This document shows positions 30,318 through 39,609 of a stretch of DNA of 64,000 nucleotides, one piece after another. The translations under genes and the position numbers were made by a program. The DNA comes from an uncultured Tenacibaculum sp. (GTDB lineage: Bacteria > Bacteroidota > Bacteroidia > Flavobacteriales > Flavobacteriaceae). Position 1 is the stretch's first letter. Every line of letters begins with the position of its first letter. The notes beneath the pieces are model-generated. The model was given only the letters and a program-made list of their open reading frames with translations, was not told the origin of the DNA and made no database searches. The DNA lies in NCBI GenBank assembly GCA_947498055.1, contig CANMJA010000002.1, positions 62,001 through 126,000 on the forward strand. Reading direction: 5' to 3'.

Positions 30318-30387
30318 TCAAAAATAAGGAAGAAAAGTGTTAAATTTTAATTAAAAAGCACTCTTTTTTGCAAATTGATGTAATGTT

Positions 30388-30404
30388 TTGGCACGAAGTT
30401 TGTC
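30388..30404 (+). promoter_or_regulatory. Candidate sigma-54 (RpoN) promoter
   Basis: TTGGCACGAAGTTTGTC against YTGGCACGRNNNTTGCW: one core mismatch (-12 GC is GT) with exact 10-nt GG-to-G(C) spacing. Confidence 0.65.
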
Positions 30405-30434
30405 TTATAAGTAGAAACTAAACTAATTTATATC

Positions 30435-30578
30435 ATGAAGAACCTAACTAAAAAATACGAAGCAGCAAGTAATAAAGCAATCAAGTTTATGAAAAATGGT
30501 CAAATATCTCAATATTTTGACGCATTATTGGAAATGAATAGATGTAAAAAATTAATGAAAGCAATTGTTGCTAATTAA
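30435..30578 (+). CDS. 47-aa small protein (below ORF-track cutoff)
   Basis: ATG to TAA: MKNLTKKYEAASNKAIKFMKNGQISQYFDALLEMNRCKKLMKAIVAN; lies 31 bp downstream of the sigma-54-like site. Confidence 0.6.
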   Translation: MKNLTKKYEAASNKAIKFMKNGQISQYFDALLEMNRCKKLMKAIVAN

Positions 30579-30581
30579 TAG

Positions 30582-30622
30582 AAAATAAAAAAACTCAGTA
30601 ATCAGTAGCGCGCACTGATTAC
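30582..30622 (-). terminator. serS terminator
   Basis: gtaatcagt-agcgcgc-actgattac (30598-30622) followed on the minus strand by a T run. Confidence 0.7.
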
Positions 30623-30640
30623 CGAATTCTTAAAATATTT

Positions 30641-31957
30641 TTAATTAATAATATCGAATCCACAATAAGGAATTAACACTTCAGGTATTTTTATTCCTTC
30701 TTCTGTTTGATAATTTTCTAAAATACCAGCTAGTACACGTGGTAAAGCTAAAGAACTTCCATTTAATGTATGTACTAATTGACTTTTACCATCACTATTT
30801 TTGTAACGTAATTTTAAACGATTGGCTTGAAAAGTTTCAAAGTTAGAAGCTGAGCTAATTTCTAACCAACGCTCTTGAGCAGTAGAATACAATTCAAAAT
30901 CAAAAGTTAAGGCTGCTGTAAAACCAGTATCTCCTCCACACAAACGTAGTATTCTATACGGTAATTTTAATTCATTTAAAATTTCTTTAATATGGGCAAC
31001 CATACCATCGAGTGCTTGGTAAGAGTTATCAGGGTGTTCTATTCGAACAATTTCTACTTTATCAAATTGATGTAAACGATTTAAACCACGTACATGTGCA
31101 CCATAACTACCTGCTTCTCGACGAAAGCATGGTGTGTGACCTGTTAAAGTAATTGGCAACTCTTTTTCTTGTAATAAATCTCCTCTAAATAAATTCGTAA
31201 TAGGAACTTCACCAGTAGGAATTAAATATAAACTATCTCCTGTAACATGATACATTTGTCCTTCTTTATCTGGTAATTGTCCTGTTCCAAAACCAGAAGC
31301 TTCATTTGCTACATGTGGAACTTGTACTTCGTTGTAACCAGCCGCAATATTTTTATCTAAAAAATAATTGATTAAAGCACGTTGTAATCGTGCTCCTTTA
31401 CCTTTATAGACAGGAAAACCAGCACCAGCAACTTTTACACCTAAATCAAAATCAATAAGATTATATTTTTTAGCTAATTCCCAATGAGGTAATGCATGTT
31501 CTCCTAAATCAGGAATTACTCCTTCCTTAAATATTTCTACATTATCTTCTTCACTTTTACCAGCTACTACAGAAGCATGAGGTACATTAGGTATTTGATA
31601 TAATAACTCTTGTAATTTATTAGAAGTAGTATTTAAATCTTCTGTTAATTGTTTTGATTGCTCTTTTAATTGACTAGTTTTCTCTTTTAATAAGTTTGCT
31701 TTCTGAACTTCACCAGATTTAAAAAGGCCTCCAATTTCTTTGGACAGTTTGTTCGATTCTGCTAAAACGTTGTCTAATGAAACCTGAGTAGCTCTTCTTG
31801 TTTCATCAGAAGTTAATACTTCTTCAAGAATTTCTTTGGCATTAGCAAAATTTCTTTTTGCCAATCCTTCTAAAACAACTTCTTTGTTTTCTCGAATAAA
31901 CTGAACTTGTAACATGATATTAAATTTTAAGCGACAAATATAAAAGAAGCGATACAC
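30641..31957 (-). CDS. serS: Serine--tRNA ligase (likely start at internal MLQVQFIRENKE)
   Basis: 'MLQVQFIRENKEVVLEGLAKRNF', 'TPCFRREAGSYGAHVRGLNRLHQFDKVEIVRI', 'HTLNGSSLALPRVLAGILENYQTEEGIKIPEVL'. Confidence 0.97.
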   Translation of the reverse strand: MYRFFYICRLKFNIMLQVQFIRENKEVVLEGLAKRNFANAKEILEEVLTSDETRRATQVSLDNVLAESNKLSKEIGGLFKSGEVQKANLLKEKTSQLKEQSKQLTEDLNTTSNKLQELLYQIPNVPHASVVAGKSEEDNVEIFKEGVIPDLGEHALPHWELAKKYNLIDFDLGVKVAGAGFPVYKGKGARLQRALINYFLDKNIAAGYNEVQVPHVANEASGFGTGQLPDKEGQMYHVTGDSLYLIPTGEVPITNLFRGDLLQEKELPITLTGHTPCFRREAGSYGAHVRGLNRLHQFDKVEIVRIEHPDNSYQALDGMVAHIKEILNELKLPYRILRLCGGDTGFTAALTFDFELYSTAQERWLEISSASNFETFQANRLKLRYKNSDGKSQLVHTLNGSSLALPRVLAGILENYQTEEGIKIPEVLIPYCGFDIIN

Positions 31958-31971
31958 TTAAACAATGACAG

Positions 31972-32904
31972 CTACAGATTATTGTTTATATAATTTAAGG
32001 ATGCTTCTTTATCTATTGTAAGTTGATTTTTTAAGGCTGCTATAGAGTTGAATTTTTCTTCTTCACGAATAAAATAAATAAGATTAACTTTAATTATTGT
32101 ATCATATAAATTTTCATTGAAATTGAAAAAATGAACTTCAATAGTGGTGTCTTTACCTTCTATCGTAGGCCTATTTCCTATATTCATCATACCATAAATA
32201 ATGCGATTATTTATAATAGAGCTAACAATGTAAACACCATTTTTTGGAATTAATTTATAAGATTCAAAAACATGAATATTTGCGGTAGGAAAGCCAATTT
32301 TGCTGCCAAGTTGTTCGCCATTAACTACTTTACCTTGCAAAGAAAATTCGTAACCAAGATATTTGTTAGCAGTTTTTAATTCTCCATTTAATAAAGCTTT
32401 TCGAATTTTAGTGGAACTTACAGACACACTATCAATATCTTGTACAGGTATTTCTTGTACAGAAAAATCATATAAATGAGAATACTCCGTTAATTGTTCA
32501 ATATTTCCTTCCCTATTTTTTCCAAAATGGTGATCATAACCTATAATTAGTTTAGAAGTATGTAATTGATTTACTAATGTGTCTCTCACAAAATCTAAAG
32601 CAGTTAAACGAGAGAAATCTTTACTAAAAGGATGAATAATTAAATAATCTAGCCCTGTTTTTTCTAGTAAGGCTGTTTTTTCTTCTATAGTATTAATTAA
32701 TTGAATGGAAAGTTCTTTTTGAAGAACCATTCTAGGATGTGGAAAAAAAGTAAGTAAAACCGATTTTTTTTGATCTGATTTAGCCTGTTTTACTAAATCT
32801 TCAATAATTTTTTGATGGCCTACATGAACACCATCAAAAGTACCGATGGTAACATACGTTTTTTTAGTAGGAGTAAAATTAAAAATTGAATGGACTGTTT
32901 CCAA
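31972..32904 (-). CDS. ribF: Bifunctional riboflavin kinase/FAD synthetase
   Basis: 'VTIGTFDGVHVGHQKII', 'IIGYDHHFGKNREGN', 'GKVVNGEQLGSKIGFPTANI', 'NGVYIV', 'GMMNIGNRPTI'. Confidence 0.96.
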   Translation of the reverse strand: METVHSIFNFTPTKKTYVTIGTFDGVHVGHQKIIEDLVKQAKSDQKKSVLLTFFPHPRMVLQKELSIQLINTIEEKTALLEKTGLDYLIIHPFSKDFSRLTALDFVRDTLVNQLHTSKLIIGYDHHFGKNREGNIEQLTEYSHLYDFSVQEIPVQDIDSVSVSSTKIRKALLNGELKTANKYLGYEFSLQGKVVNGEQLGSKIGFPTANIHVFESYKLIPKNGVYIVSSIINNRIIYGMMNIGNRPTIEGKDTTIEVHFFNFNENLYDTIIKVNLIYFIREEEKFNSIAALKNQLTIDKEASLNYINNNL

Positions 32905-33086
32905 ATGTGAAAATAATTTTTACAAATTTACAAGTAAAAAAAACAAGATTAAATTTTTAATTATAAAATATGAAAATATCAAAAAAAACAATAGTTTTTG
33001 AAGGAAAAGCTAATAAAAACGATGAAAATATCCTAGGAATGGAAAAAAATTGTATTTTGCGTAAGAGTTAACAAATTATTTACATT

Positions 33087-35936
33087 ATGATAAAAAAATT
33101 ATTATTAGCTACTTTTACTTTGTTAGGTAGCTCATTAATGATTGCACAAACGACCGTTACAGGTACGGTAAACGATGCATCCCTCGGCGGCCCTCTGCCT
33201 GGAGCCGATATTAAAGTTTCTAGAAAGGCAGTAGGTACTACTACAGATTTTAATGGTAAATTTACGCTAACGGTTTCAGAGAAACCACCATTTACAATAG
33301 AGATTTCTTCACTAGGATATCAGACACAAAAGGTAGAAATAACAAAAAACAATCAAATTGTTGAGCTATCTCTTAAAGAAAATGCAACTTCCTTAGACGA
33401 AGTAGTTATTTCCGCTTCTAGAACTCCAGAAAGAATTATGGAGTCTCCAGTGAGTATTGAAAGATTTGATTCTAGAGCCATAAAAAACACATCTTCTCCT
33501 TCTTTTTATGATGGTCTTGAGAATTTAAAAGGAGTAGATGTAAACACGAATAGTTTAACATTTAAATCGGTAAACACTAGAGGTTTTGCAACATTTGCAA
33601 ATACTCGTTTTATGCAATTGGTAGATGGTATGGATAACTCTTCACCAGCGCTAAATTTTGCTTTAGGTAATTTATTAGGTTTATCTGAATTAGATGTTAA
33701 AAGTGTAGAATTATTACCAGGTGCTTCTTCTGCATTATATGGGGCGAATGCTTTTAATGGAGTGATGTTTATGAGAAGTAAAAGTCCATTTGACGATCAA
33801 GGAATAAGTGCAGTTGTGAAAACAGGACTAACAAGTCAAGATGCTGCGGGAAACAATAAATTTTATGATGCTAGTATTCGTATGGCACATACTTTTAGTA
33901 ATTATTTTGCAGCAAAAGCAACTTTTTCTTACTTAAAAGGAACAGAATGGTTTGCAACGGACTATAGAAATACCAGAGATGGAAGATATGCAGCTGGAGA
34001 TAGAAATTCAGATCTCAATTATGATGGTTTAAATGTATATGGAGATGAAGTTTCTACCAATATTAGAGGTGTAGCAGAAACTTTAGAAAGTTTAGGTAGA
34101 ATACCTAATGGTGCAGCTTCTTTAATACCAAGTATAAATGTGAGTAGAAATGGTTATAATGAAGAGGATTTAATGGATTATGATGCAAGGAGTATGAAAT
34201 TTGGTGCGTCTTTAAATTATCGTCCTTGGGGTAACGATCGTTTAGAGATCATATGGAATAGCAAGTATGGTAGAGGTAATACTATTTACCAGGGAGCAAA
34301 CCGTTATTACATAAAGAATTTCTTTATGGAGCAACATAAATTAGAATTTAGAGGAAAGTATTTCTTTGTTAGAGGATATTTAACTTCTGAAGATGCAGGT
34401 GATTCGTATGATTCTCGATTTACCGCAATAAATCTTAATAGAAGTTGGAAACAAGATCCAGTTTGGTTTGGAGAATATGTTGGAGGTTATTTACAAGCAG
34501 TGTTGGGTGGTGCTACTAACGATCAAGCTCATTTAATAGGTAGAAATACTGCGCAACAAGGAGCTTTAGTTCCAGGTACGAATGCTTTTAATTCTGCTTT
34601 ACAACGAGTAATTGCTGATCCAGATTTGACAACAGGATCTAAGTTTCAAGATGAATCTCAAATACGTCATATAGATGCAAATTTAAATTTAAAAGAATAT
34701 ATAGATTTTGCAGAAGTGCAAGTAGGAGGTTCTTATAGAGAATACAATTTACGTTCTAAAGGAACTATTTATACGGATTTTGATGGGCCAATTACTTATG
34801 ATGAATATGGATTATATACTCAGATTCAGAAGAGATTAATGGATGATCGATTAAAATTAACTGGATCTGTTCGTTATGACAAAGCTCAGAATTTTGATGG
34901 TAATTTCTCTCCGAGAATTTCTATTGCTTATGCGGCAGGGGAAAATAGAAATCATAATTTTAGAGGATCATTTCAAACAGGTTTTAGAAATCCAACAACG
35001 CAGGATCAGTATATAGGTCTAGATGTAGGTAGAGCGTTTTTAGTAGGTTCTGCTTCGGATAATTTAGATAGATATGTAACTCCAGCAACAACGCTAACTC
35101 CAACAGGAGCTAGTTTGGCAGGTGTTAGTTCTGTAGCCCTTACAGGAAGACAAGGTTATGAAAACTCTTTTTCTGCTACTTCAGTACAAGCATTTGCAAG
35201 AGGAGAAATAGGAGCACCTGTTAAAGCAAATGTAGATTTAGTAAAACCTGAGAAAGTAACTGCTTTAGAGATAGGATACCGTGGTGCAGTGCCTGTTGGG
35301 GAAAATAAACTAAGTGTAGATATGAGTGTATACTATAACGATTATGAAGATTTTATAGCAAACGAGAATGTGGTAGCTCCGTTATATGGAAATGCAGATT
35401 TATCAGACACTGCTCCAGTAGGACCAGGAGGTACATCAGTGCCTATAGCGCTGGTAGCATTAGCGAATGGAGAGTCTAAGGTTTTTAATACATATACTAA
35501 CACAGATGCAGATATTAGCTCTTATGGTGCTACAATAGGATTAAACACTAAAATATTTAATGGATATAGTGTAGGTTTAAATTATACTTTATCTAAATTT
35601 GATTTTGATCAAGCTTCTGATCCTGATTTTGAAGCTGGTTTTAATACCCCAGAGCATAAAGTTAAGCTTCAGTTTGGAAATTCTAACTTGTTTAAAAACT
35701 TTGGGTTTAATATAAATGTAAGATGGCAAGATGAATATTTATGGGAATCAACTTTCCACGATGCAGTAATTGATGCTAGAACGGTTTTAGATGCTCAAGT
35801 TAACTACAGAATTCCATCATGGAAATCTATCATTAAATTAGGAGGAGCTAACTTAACAGGTAAAGAATATTTAAGTGCGCCAGGAGTAGGAGCAATAGGT
35901 TCTCAGTATTTTATTTCTTGGACAATTAATAACTAA
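33087..35936 (+). CDS. TonB-dependent receptor with N-terminal carboxypeptidase-D-like regulatory domain
   Basis: Signal peptide, 'TTVTGTVNDASLGGPLPGADIKVSRKAVGTTTDFNGKFTL', plug 'LPGASSALYGANAFNGVMFMRSKSP', C-terminal beta-barrel. Confidence 0.93.
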   Translation: MIKKLLLATFTLLGSSLMIAQTTVTGTVNDASLGGPLPGADIKVSRKAVGTTTDFNGKFTLTVSEKPPFTIEISSLGYQTQKVEITKNNQIVELSLKENATSLDEVVISASRTPERIMESPVSIERFDSRAIKNTSSPSFYDGLENLKGVDVNTNSLTFKSVNTRGFATFANTRFMQLVDGMDNSSPALNFALGNLLGLSELDVKSVELLPGASSALYGANAFNGVMFMRSKSPFDDQGISAVVKTGLTSQDAAGNNKFYDASIRMAHTFSNYFAAKATFSYLKGTEWFATDYRNTRDGRYAAGDRNSDLNYDGLNVYGDEVSTNIRGVAETLESLGRIPNGAASLIPSINVSRNGYNEEDLMDYDARSMKFGASLNYRPWGNDRLEIIWNSKYGRGNTIYQGANRYYIKNFFMEQHKLEFRGKYFFVRGYLTSEDAGDSYDSRFTAINLNRSWKQDPVWFGEYVGGYLQAVLGGATNDQAHLIGRNTAQQGALVPGTNAFNSALQRVIADPDLTTGSKFQDESQIRHIDANLNLKEYIDFAEVQVGGSYREYNLRSKGTIYTDFDGPITYDEYGLYTQIQKRLMDDRLKLTGSVRYDKAQNFDGNFSPRISIAYAAGENRNHNFRGSFQTGFRNPTTQDQYIGLDVGRAFLVGSASDNLDRYVTPATTLTPTGASLAGVSSVALTGRQGYENSFSATSVQAFARGEIGAPVKANVDLVKPEKVTALEIGYRGAVPVGENKLSVDMSVYYNDYEDFIANENVVAPLYGNADLSDTAPVGPGGTSVPIALVALANGESKVFNTYTNTDADISSYGATIGLNTKIFNGYSVGLNYTLSKFDFDQASDPDFEAGFNTPEHKVKLQFGNSNLFKNFGFNINVRWQDEYLWESTFHDAVIDARTVLDAQVNYRIPSWKSIIKLGGANLTGKEYLSAPGVGAIGSQYFISWTINN

Positions 35937-35940
35937 AAAG

Positions 35941-37611
35941 ATGACAAAATTTAAATTTAAATATAGTTGGTTACCTTTCCTTTTTTTAGGTTTAACCGCA
36001 TGTGATGTAAATAATGATTTAGATCCGATAGAAGAACCAGAAGCTGAGGTTGTAGCTATAAACACAAATGGCTTAGATCTTTCAAATTATGTTGCAGTCG
36101 GAGCTTCTTTTACAGCTGGTTTTACAGACGGTGCGCTTTTCATAGCGTCTCAAGAAAATTCATTTCCAAATATTTTATCTAAAAAATTTGGTTTAGCTGG
36201 AGGAGGAGATTTTACACAGCCTTTAATGAATGATAATATTGGTGGATTATTATTTGGTCCTAATGTTATTCAAGGATCAAGATTCTTTTTTAATGGTTCT
36301 GTGCCAGCTGTTTTAGATGCAACTCCAACTACGAATATTGCAAATAAATTACCAAGTCAAATGAATAATTATGGTATTCCTGGAGCTAAAAGTTTTCACT
36401 TTTTTGCGCCTGGATTGGGTGATTTGAATGCAGTGCCTTTAGGTAGAGCAAATCCTTATTTTGCTAGGTTTTCTTCTAGTGCCACTGCCACAGTTATTGA
36501 AGATGCAGTTGCTAATCAACCAAGCTTTTTTACATTATCTGAAGTAGGAGGTAATGATGTATTAAGTTATGCTATACAAGGTGGAATAGGAGTAGATCAA
36601 AAAGGAAACTTAGATGTATCTACTTATGGAGAATTTGATATAACAGACCCAGATGTATTTGCTAGTATTTTTAGTAATATGGTAGATGGTTTAACTGCTA
36701 ATGGTGCTAAAGGAGCGATTGCAAATCTTCCATATATAACAACACTACCGCATTTTACAACTGTACCTTATAATCCCTTAGATCCCACAGATGGAACTGA
36801 TGCTGGAAATCAATTAGCTGCTCAAATCCCACTATTAAATAATGTATACGGAGCAATAAATCAAATTTATGCAGGTGCAGGTCAAGCGGAAAGATCAATT
36901 ATTTTTTCAGGAGATAAAGCAAATGCTATAGTAATTTATGATGAAGACGCAACAGATTTGTCAATGGCGATTACAACAACATTAGCAGGAAGTCCTACTT
37001 TTGTTCCTTTTGTTGAGTCTTTAGGTTTGCCTGCGGCGGCGGCACCTTTAGTGGCTCAGTTATTGGGGCAACAATACGGTAAAGCTAGATCTGCAACATC
37101 TGAAGATTTATTTGTTTTATCAAGTAGTACTGTTATAGGAAAAGTAGATGAAGATGCAGCAACTGCTTTAGTAACTCAGAGTGGAGGATTATTACCTGTT
37201 AATTTAGCAGGGCAATTTTCAGCTAGAGGGGTTACTCTTCCTTTGGCGGATAGATGGGTATTAACACCTCAAGAACAATCTTCAATAAGAGAAGCAACAG
37301 ACAAATACAATGAAACAATTAAAGCTGTTGCAGAGGCTAAAGATCTTGCTTTTGTAGATTTTAACACAATATTACAAGAAGCTTCTACTAGTGGGCTTGT
37401 ATTTGATGATTTTATTGTAACAACAAGTTTAGTAACAGGTGGTTTAGTTAGTTTAGATGGGGTGCATTTAACAGCGAGAGGATATGCACTAATGGCTAAT
37501 AAATTTTTAGAGGCCATCGATGCAAAATATGGCAGTAATTTCACAAAAGCTACAGATGGTTTAGCAAAAGCTACAGATTTTTCAACAAACTATTCACCTA
37601 CTTTGAGGTAG
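35941..37611 (+). CDS. SGNH/GDSL-type hydrolase lipoprotein
   Basis: Lipobox 'LFLGLTACDVNND'; 'VAVGASFTAGFTDGALF' (block I), 'FTLSEVGGNDVLSYAI', 'LVSLDGVHLTARGYALMANKFLEAI' (block V). Confidence 0.9.
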   Translation: MTKFKFKYSWLPFLFLGLTACDVNNDLDPIEEPEAEVVAINTNGLDLSNYVAVGASFTAGFTDGALFIASQENSFPNILSKKFGLAGGGDFTQPLMNDNIGGLLFGPNVIQGSRFFFNGSVPAVLDATPTTNIANKLPSQMNNYGIPGAKSFHFFAPGLGDLNAVPLGRANPYFARFSSSATATVIEDAVANQPSFFTLSEVGGNDVLSYAIQGGIGVDQKGNLDVSTYGEFDITDPDVFASIFSNMVDGLTANGAKGAIANLPYITTLPHFTTVPYNPLDPTDGTDAGNQLAAQIPLLNNVYGAINQIYAGAGQAERSIIFSGDKANAIVIYDEDATDLSMAITTTLAGSPTFVPFVESLGLPAAAAPLVAQLLGQQYGKARSATSEDLFVLSSSTVIGKVDEDAATALVTQSGGLLPVNLAGQFSARGVTLPLADRWVLTPQEQSSIREATDKYNETIKAVAEAKDLAFVDFNTILQEASTSGLVFDDFIVTTSLVTGGLVSLDGVHLTARGYALMANKFLEAIDAKYGSNFTKATDGLAKATDFSTNYSPTLR

Positions 37612-37633
37612 AAAAGTAAGTTTTTTATAAAAT

Positions 37634-37675
37634 AAATAAAGAGAGCTGAGGAAATTTCCTCAGCTCTCTTTATTT
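37634..37675. terminator. Perfect 42-bp palindrome, bidirectional terminator
   Basis: aaataaagagagctgaggaaa|tttcctcagctctctttattt, no loop, between convergent genes. Confidence 0.85.
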
Positions 37676-37878
37676 GTATTGTTATCGATAATGTATTTTT
37701 TATACTTACCATCTTTGTATCGGTGATAAATAAAAATTGGCATTAATATAAAAGACATATATAAAACACCTAACCCCATGACAATTTGTGATTTTTCATG
37801 GTTTGTGTTTAAAAGATAAATGCCTATAACCATCCATATTAGAAAAATAAGGAATAAAATTTTTAATACAATTTTCAT
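37660..37878 (-). CDS. Hypothetical 72-aa membrane protein
   Basis: Two TM segments; its last codons (NKES*) lie inside the palindrome. Confidence 0.6.
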   Translation of the reverse strand: MKIVLKILFLIFLIWMVIGIYLLNTNHEKSQIVMGLGVLYMSFILMPIFIYHRYKDGKYKKYIIDNNTNKES

Positions 37879-37907
37879 TTTAAAGAATATTTATTTTGCA
37901 AAAATAT

Positions 37908-37942
37908 AAATCCTATCAATTAAACTTGATAGGATTTAAAAA
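37908..37942 (-). terminator. glyS terminator
   Basis: aaatcctatcaa-N6-ttgataggattt stem, 12 bp. Confidence 0.75.
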
Positions 37943-37965
37943 AAAACTTATTTCAGTTGGTTTTA

Positions 37966-39507
37966 TTACATTTTCATCAGCCAAGAACGCATATCAACCT
38001 CTTCTTTAATAATTGTTCTTAATTCTTCTATTTTAACCCTTTTTTGCTCCATTGTATCTCTATGGCGAATAGTAACAGTATTGTCTTCTAAAGTGTCATG
38101 ATCTACCGTAATACAAAATGGTGTTCCAGCTGCATCTTGTCGTCTATAACGACGTCCCACAGCATCTTTTTCATCGTAAGAAATGTTGAAATCCCATTTT
38201 AAATCATCAACAATTTTACGTGCTATTTCTGGTAAACCATCTTTTTTAACCAATGGTAAAATTGCGGCTTTAGTTGGAGCTAAAACGGCTGGTAGTTTTA
38301 AAACAGTTCTTGTAGTTCCGTTTTCTAACGCTTCTTCTTGTAAAGAATTTGAAAAAACAGCTAAGAACATTCGATCTAAACCTATTGATGTTTCTAGTAC
38401 ATAAGGAACATAGCTCTTGTTTTCTTCATGATCGAAATATTGTAGCTTTTTTCCTGAATGTTCTTCATGAGCCTTCAAATCAAAATCTGTACGAGAGTGT
38501 ATTCCTTCTAACTCCTTAAATCCGAAAGGAAATTTAAATTCAATATCAGCAGCTGCATCTGCATAATGAGCTAATTTTTCATGGTCATGAAAACGATAAT
38601 TATCTTCCCCTAAACCTAATGAAAGGTGCCATTTTAAACGTGTTTTTTTCCAATGTTGGTACCATTCTTTTTGCGTGCCAGGTTTAATAAAAAATTGCAT
38701 TTCCATTTGTTCAAACTCACGCATTCTAAAAATAAATTGACGAGCAACTATTTCGTTACGAAAAGCTTTACCAGTTTGAGCGATTCCAAAAGGAATTTTC
38801 ATTCTACCGGTTTTTTGCACATTTAAAAAGTTAACAAAAATACCTTGTGCGGTTTCAGGACGCAAATATAGATCCATTGCACTTTCTGCTGAAGCACCTA
38901 ATTTAGTGCCAAACATTAAATTAAATTGCTTTACATCTGTCCAATTTTTAGAACCAGTTAAAGGGTCTGCAATTTCTAATTCTTCAATTAACAATTTAAC
39001 ATCAGCTAAATCTTCATTTTCTAATGACTTTGCTAATCTACTTAATATGGTTTTAATTTTTTCTTTATACCCTAAAACACGACCATTTGTAGTGATAAAC
39101 TCTTCTTTGTTAAAAGAATCTCCAAAACGTTTTTCTGCTTTTTTGATTTCTTTTTCAATCTTAGCTTCAATTTTAGCACAATAGTCCTCTACTAAAACAT
39201 CTGCTCTATAGCGTTTTTTTGAGTCTTTATTATCTATTAAAGGATCATTAAAGGCATCAACATGGCCAGAAGCTTTCCAAGTTGTTGGATGCATTAATAT
39301 AGAGGCGTCTATACCTACAATATTTTCATGCATTTGTACCATTGCTTTCCACCAATAGTCGCGAATGTTTTTCTTTAGCTCAACACCATTTTGAGCATAA
39401 TCATATACAGCACTAAGCCCGTCATAAATTTCTGAAGATTGAAAAATATAACCATATTCTTTAGCGTGTGAAATAACTTTTTTAAATTGATCTTCTTGTT
39501 TTGCCAT
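37966..39507 (-). CDS. glyS: Glycine--tRNA ligase
   Basis: 513 aa; class II motifs 'LRPETAQGIFVNFLNVQKTGRMKIPFGIAQTGKAFRNEI', 'FRMREFEQMEMQFF', 'YVPYVLETSIGLDRMFLAV'. Confidence 0.95.
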   Translation of the reverse strand: MAKQEDQFKKVISHAKEYGYIFQSSEIYDGLSAVYDYAQNGVELKKNIRDYWWKAMVQMHENIVGIDASILMHPTTWKASGHVDAFNDPLIDNKDSKKRYRADVLVEDYCAKIEAKIEKEIKKAEKRFGDSFNKEEFITTNGRVLGYKEKIKTILSRLAKSLENEDLADVKLLIEELEIADPLTGSKNWTDVKQFNLMFGTKLGASAESAMDLYLRPETAQGIFVNFLNVQKTGRMKIPFGIAQTGKAFRNEIVARQFIFRMREFEQMEMQFFIKPGTQKEWYQHWKKTRLKWHLSLGLGEDNYRFHDHEKLAHYADAAADIEFKFPFGFKELEGIHSRTDFDLKAHEEHSGKKLQYFDHEENKSYVPYVLETSIGLDRMFLAVFSNSLQEEALENGTTRTVLKLPAVLAPTKAAILPLVKKDGLPEIARKIVDDLKWDFNISYDEKDAVGRRYRRQDAAGTPFCITVDHDTLEDNTVTIRHRDTMEQKRVKIEELRTIIKEEVDMRSWLMKM

Positions 39508-39549
39508 GCTACAAAAATATAATATGGTTTTAATTATTTTAGCGATTAA

Positions 39550-39583
39550 ACAAAAAAAGTGAAGAAAATTAATCCTTCACTTT
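39550..39583 (-). terminator. Terminator of the coiled-coil protein gene
   Basis: aaagtgaag (39556-39564) / cttcacttt (39575-39583); minus-strand T run follows. Confidence 0.75.
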
Positions 39584-39609
39584 AAAAAATATCTTTTTTG
39601 GAATAAAAA

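Noticed and set aside
32970-33071. 33-aa ORF MKISKKTIVFEGKANKNDENILGMEKNCILRKS just upstream of the TonB-dependent receptor
   Set aside because: Short, low complexity and no conserved motif; cannot be told from chance in AT-rich leader sequence.
35871-36065. Minus-strand 64-aa ORF across the TonB receptor/hydrolase junction
   Set aside because: Spans the two-gene junction antisense; no support.
37269-37544. Minus-strand 91-aa ORF in the SGNH hydrolase gene
   Set aside because: Antisense to block V and flanking coding sequence; no start context or domain.
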